Positions 62,419-64,000 of a stretch of 64,000 nt of DNA are shown piece after piece. The stretch comes from an uncultured Desulfobacteraceae bacterium (lineage in GTDB: Bacteria; Desulfobacterota; Desulfobacteria; Desulfobacterales; UBA5852), in NCBI GenBank assembly GCA_913060875.1, contig CAJXSL010000018.1, positions 1 to 64,000 of the forward strand. The letters run 5' to 3'. Position numbers and translations under genes: made by a program. Numbering within the stretch: position 1 is the stretch's first letter; every line of letters starts with the position of its first letter. Below the pieces are notes generated by a model. The model saw only the letters and a program-made list of their open reading frames with translations, was not told the origin of the DNA and did no database searches.

Positions 62419-64000
62419 TTAGCCCACGAATGAACGGCGCAAGATCGTATCCTTCAGCCAGCGTTTATCGTCGCGTTCGGGATAGCGGATGTTGTAGTGC
62501 AACCCCCGGCTTTCCTTGCGGTGGGTGGCACTGCGGATGATCAGCTCCGCCACCATGGCGAGATTGCGCAGTTCGATCAGGTCGCCGGTCACCTTGAAAT
62601 TCCAGTAGTAGTCCCTGATTTCCTGCTGAATCATTTCGATGCGCCGCCGGGCGCGCTCCAGGCGCTTGTCGGAACGCACAATGCCCACGTAGCTCCACAT
62701 GAAGCGCCGGATCTCGTCCCAGTTCTGGGAGACCATGATTCGTTCGTCGCTGTCCGTAGTGCCCACCTCGTCCCAGGCCGGCGGCGCCGGCACCTCCGGC
62801 AGGGAGCCGGCAGTGACCTCTTCCAGGGCCTGCTGGGCGGCCCGATGGGCATAGACCAGCGCCTCCAGCAGGGAATTGCTGGCCAGCCGGTTGGCACCAT
62901 GCAGGCCCGTGCAGGCCGTCTCCCCCACGGCATAAAGCTGGCGGATATCCGTGCGTCCTTCGGTGTCCGTCACCACCCCGCCGCACATGTAGTGGGCAGC
63001 GGGGACCACCGGAATCGGCTCCCGGGTCATGTCGATGCCAAAGCGCAGGCAATTCTCGTAAAGATTGGGAAAGCGTTCACGAATGAAATCGGGATCCTTC
63101 CCTGAAATGTCCAGGAAAACGGCGTCGTCGCCGCTTTTTTTGAGCTCGGTGTCGATAGCCCGGGCCACCACGTCCCGGCAGGCCAGTTCCCGGGCCGGAT
63201 CGTAGCGTTCCATGAACCGGTCGCCCCGGGCGTCGAGCAGGATAGCGCCTTCCCCGCGTACCGCCTCGGAAATCAGGAAGTTCTTGGCTTCGGGGTGGTA
63301 GAGGCAGGTGGGATGAAACTGGACAAACTCCAGATTGGCCAGAGTGGCGCCAGCCCGGTAGGCCATGGCCAAGCCGTCCCCGGTGGCAATGTCGGGATTA
63401 CTGGTATACAGATAGACTTTTCCGGCCCCGCCCGTTGCCAGCAGGACGATCCGGGACACGAAAGGTACCACCTGGCGGGTCTGGCGATCCAGCACATAGG
63501 CCCCGCAGCAGTGTTCTTCGTGGGTGGTCGTCACCAACCCGCGCTTCATGCGGGTGGAGTGGGTGATGAGGTCGATGGCGATGTGGTTTTCAAAAAGCTC
63601 GATATTGGGGTGTTCGCGAACCTGGGCCAGCAGGGCTCGCTCCACTTCACGGCCGGTCATGTCCTGGGTATGCACGATGCGGTTGCGGGAGTGGCCGCCT
63701 TCCCGACCCAGATCGAATTCTCCGGGAGACGCATTCAGCCGGCGGTTGAACGACACGCCGCGTTCGACCAGTTCCGCAATGCGCTGGGGGCCTTCTTCGA
63801 CAACGAGGCGCACCACTTCGGGATGGCAGAGGCCGGCGCCTGAAGACAGGGTGTCCTCGATATGGAGATCGAAAGAGTCGTTGCCGCCGAGAACGGCCGC
63901 AATACCGCCCTGGGCCTGATTGGTATTGCTCTCCATGGCCTCTTTTTTGGTCACCAGGGCCACCCGGCCGGCGTGGGCGGTGTTCAGCGCAAACAGCAGG
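62419..64000 (-). CDS. nadB: L-aspartate oxidase, N terminus beyond the window
   Basis: At least 527 residues of the flavoenzyme that oxidises L-aspartate to iminoaspartate in NAD synthesis; anaerobes use fumarate as electron acceptor. The frame stays open to the window edge (LLFALNTAHAGRVALVTKK precedes the first internal start), and the FAD dinucleotide-binding start of the protein is missing. Visible landmarks are NTNQAQGGIAAVL, HTQDMTGREVERALL, FVQFHPTCLYHPEA, GEGAILLDARGDRFM, AHYMCGGVVTD and GANRLASNSLLEALV. The helical C-terminal domain ends at 62419. A long hairpin follows the stop. Confidence 0.93.
   Translation of the reverse strand, partial: LLFALNTAHAGRVALVTKKEAMESNTNQAQGGIAAVLGGNDSFDLHIEDTLSSGAGLCHPEVVRLVVEEGPQRIAELVERGVSFNRRLNASPGEFDLGREGGHSRNRIVHTQDMTGREVERALLAQVREHPNIELFENHIAIDLITHSTRMKRGLVTTTHEEHCCGAYVLDRQTRQVVPFVSRIVLLATGGAGKVYLYTSNPDIATGDGLAMAYRAGATLANLEFVQFHPTCLYHPEAKNFLISEAVRGEGAILLDARGDRFMERYDPARELACRDVVARAIDTELKKSGDDAVFLDISGKDPDFIRERFPNLYENCLRFGIDMTREPIPVVPAAHYMCGGVVTDTEGRTDIRQLYAVGETACTGLHGANRLASNSLLEALVYAHRAAQQALEEVTAGSLPEVPAPPAWDEVGTTDSDERIMVSQNWDEIRRFMWSYVGIVRSDKRLERARRRIEMIQQEIRDYYWNFKVTGDLIELRNLAMVAELIIRSATHRKESRGLHYNIRYPERDDKRWLKDTILRRSFVG

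Overview
The window reads as a chromosomal segment of a GC-rich, Gram-negative anaerobe, most likely a sulfate-reducing Desulfobacterota (Desulfobacterales-type) bacterium. This is inference. It rests on the mix of CoA-ester catabolism genes, a WtpABC-type tungstate/molybdate transporter, RAYT/REP elements, small lipoproteins and OmpA-type envelope proteins, and intergenic repeat families of a kind often seen in that group. No sulfate-reduction gene, rRNA or tRNA was seen to settle it.

Layout. 0.2-2.1 kb: an IS1182-family element. 2.2-9.9 kb: an accessory stretch of small genes with a DUF362 protein, a BamE-like lipoprotein, a BFD-like [2Fe-2S] protein, a gene interrupted by an in-frame TGA, a REP-associated tyrosine transposase whose 5' part is tandemly duplicated, an OmpA-type protein and a 2-Cys peroxiredoxin. 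10.1-14.4 kb: a large MscS-type channel, a 35-aa ORF with its own terminator, a bacterial CULT (cereblon-like) protein and a methyltransferase. 14.5-19.1 kb: a translationally coupled sucrose operon (PfkB sugar kinase, fused sucrose-phosphate synthase/phosphatase, GH13_18 sucrose phosphorylase).

19.4-39.3 kb is the centrepiece. It is a long, mostly minus-strand acyl-CoA cluster with four acyl-CoA dehydrogenases, a TetR regulator with palindromic operators, an acyl-CoA synthetase fused to three SCP2 domains and a DUF35 domain, a DUF35-MaoC fusion, four thiolase-fold proteins that lack the usual Cys and His, two further DUF35 proteins and a conventional thiolase. Its core is a duplicated module: thiolase-like B, thiolase-like A, SCP2-DUF35, second DUF35. 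In one copy the DUF35 partners have become fused to the synthetase and the hydratase. By analogy with steroid side-chain degradation (Ltp2/ChsH2) and BbsAB, I infer dehydrogenation, hydration and C-C cleavage of a branched, alicyclic or isoprenoid-like acyl-CoA. The substrate is unknown.

39.7-53.9 kb: alanine racemase, tungstate/molybdate uptake with a one-component regulator, and a run of envelope genes (YihY/BrkB, SIMPL, YbdG-type MscS, aminotransferase, SpoIIM-like, NfeD, SPFH/stomatin, periplasmic amino-acid-binding lipoprotein). 54.2-64 kb: NAD synthetase, a glutamine-synthetase-like plus KamA-like radical-SAM pair with atypical specificity residues, a hydantoinase-A-type ATPase, a histone-deacetylase-fold amidohydrolase with an extra zinc ribbon, EpmA (EF-P lysylation) and a NadB that runs off the window.

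Several repeat families recur between genes: REP-like double palindromes, long hairpins that sit right after stop codons, and GTCAGAA-type heptamer arrays followed by a conserved pyrimidine-rich tail.
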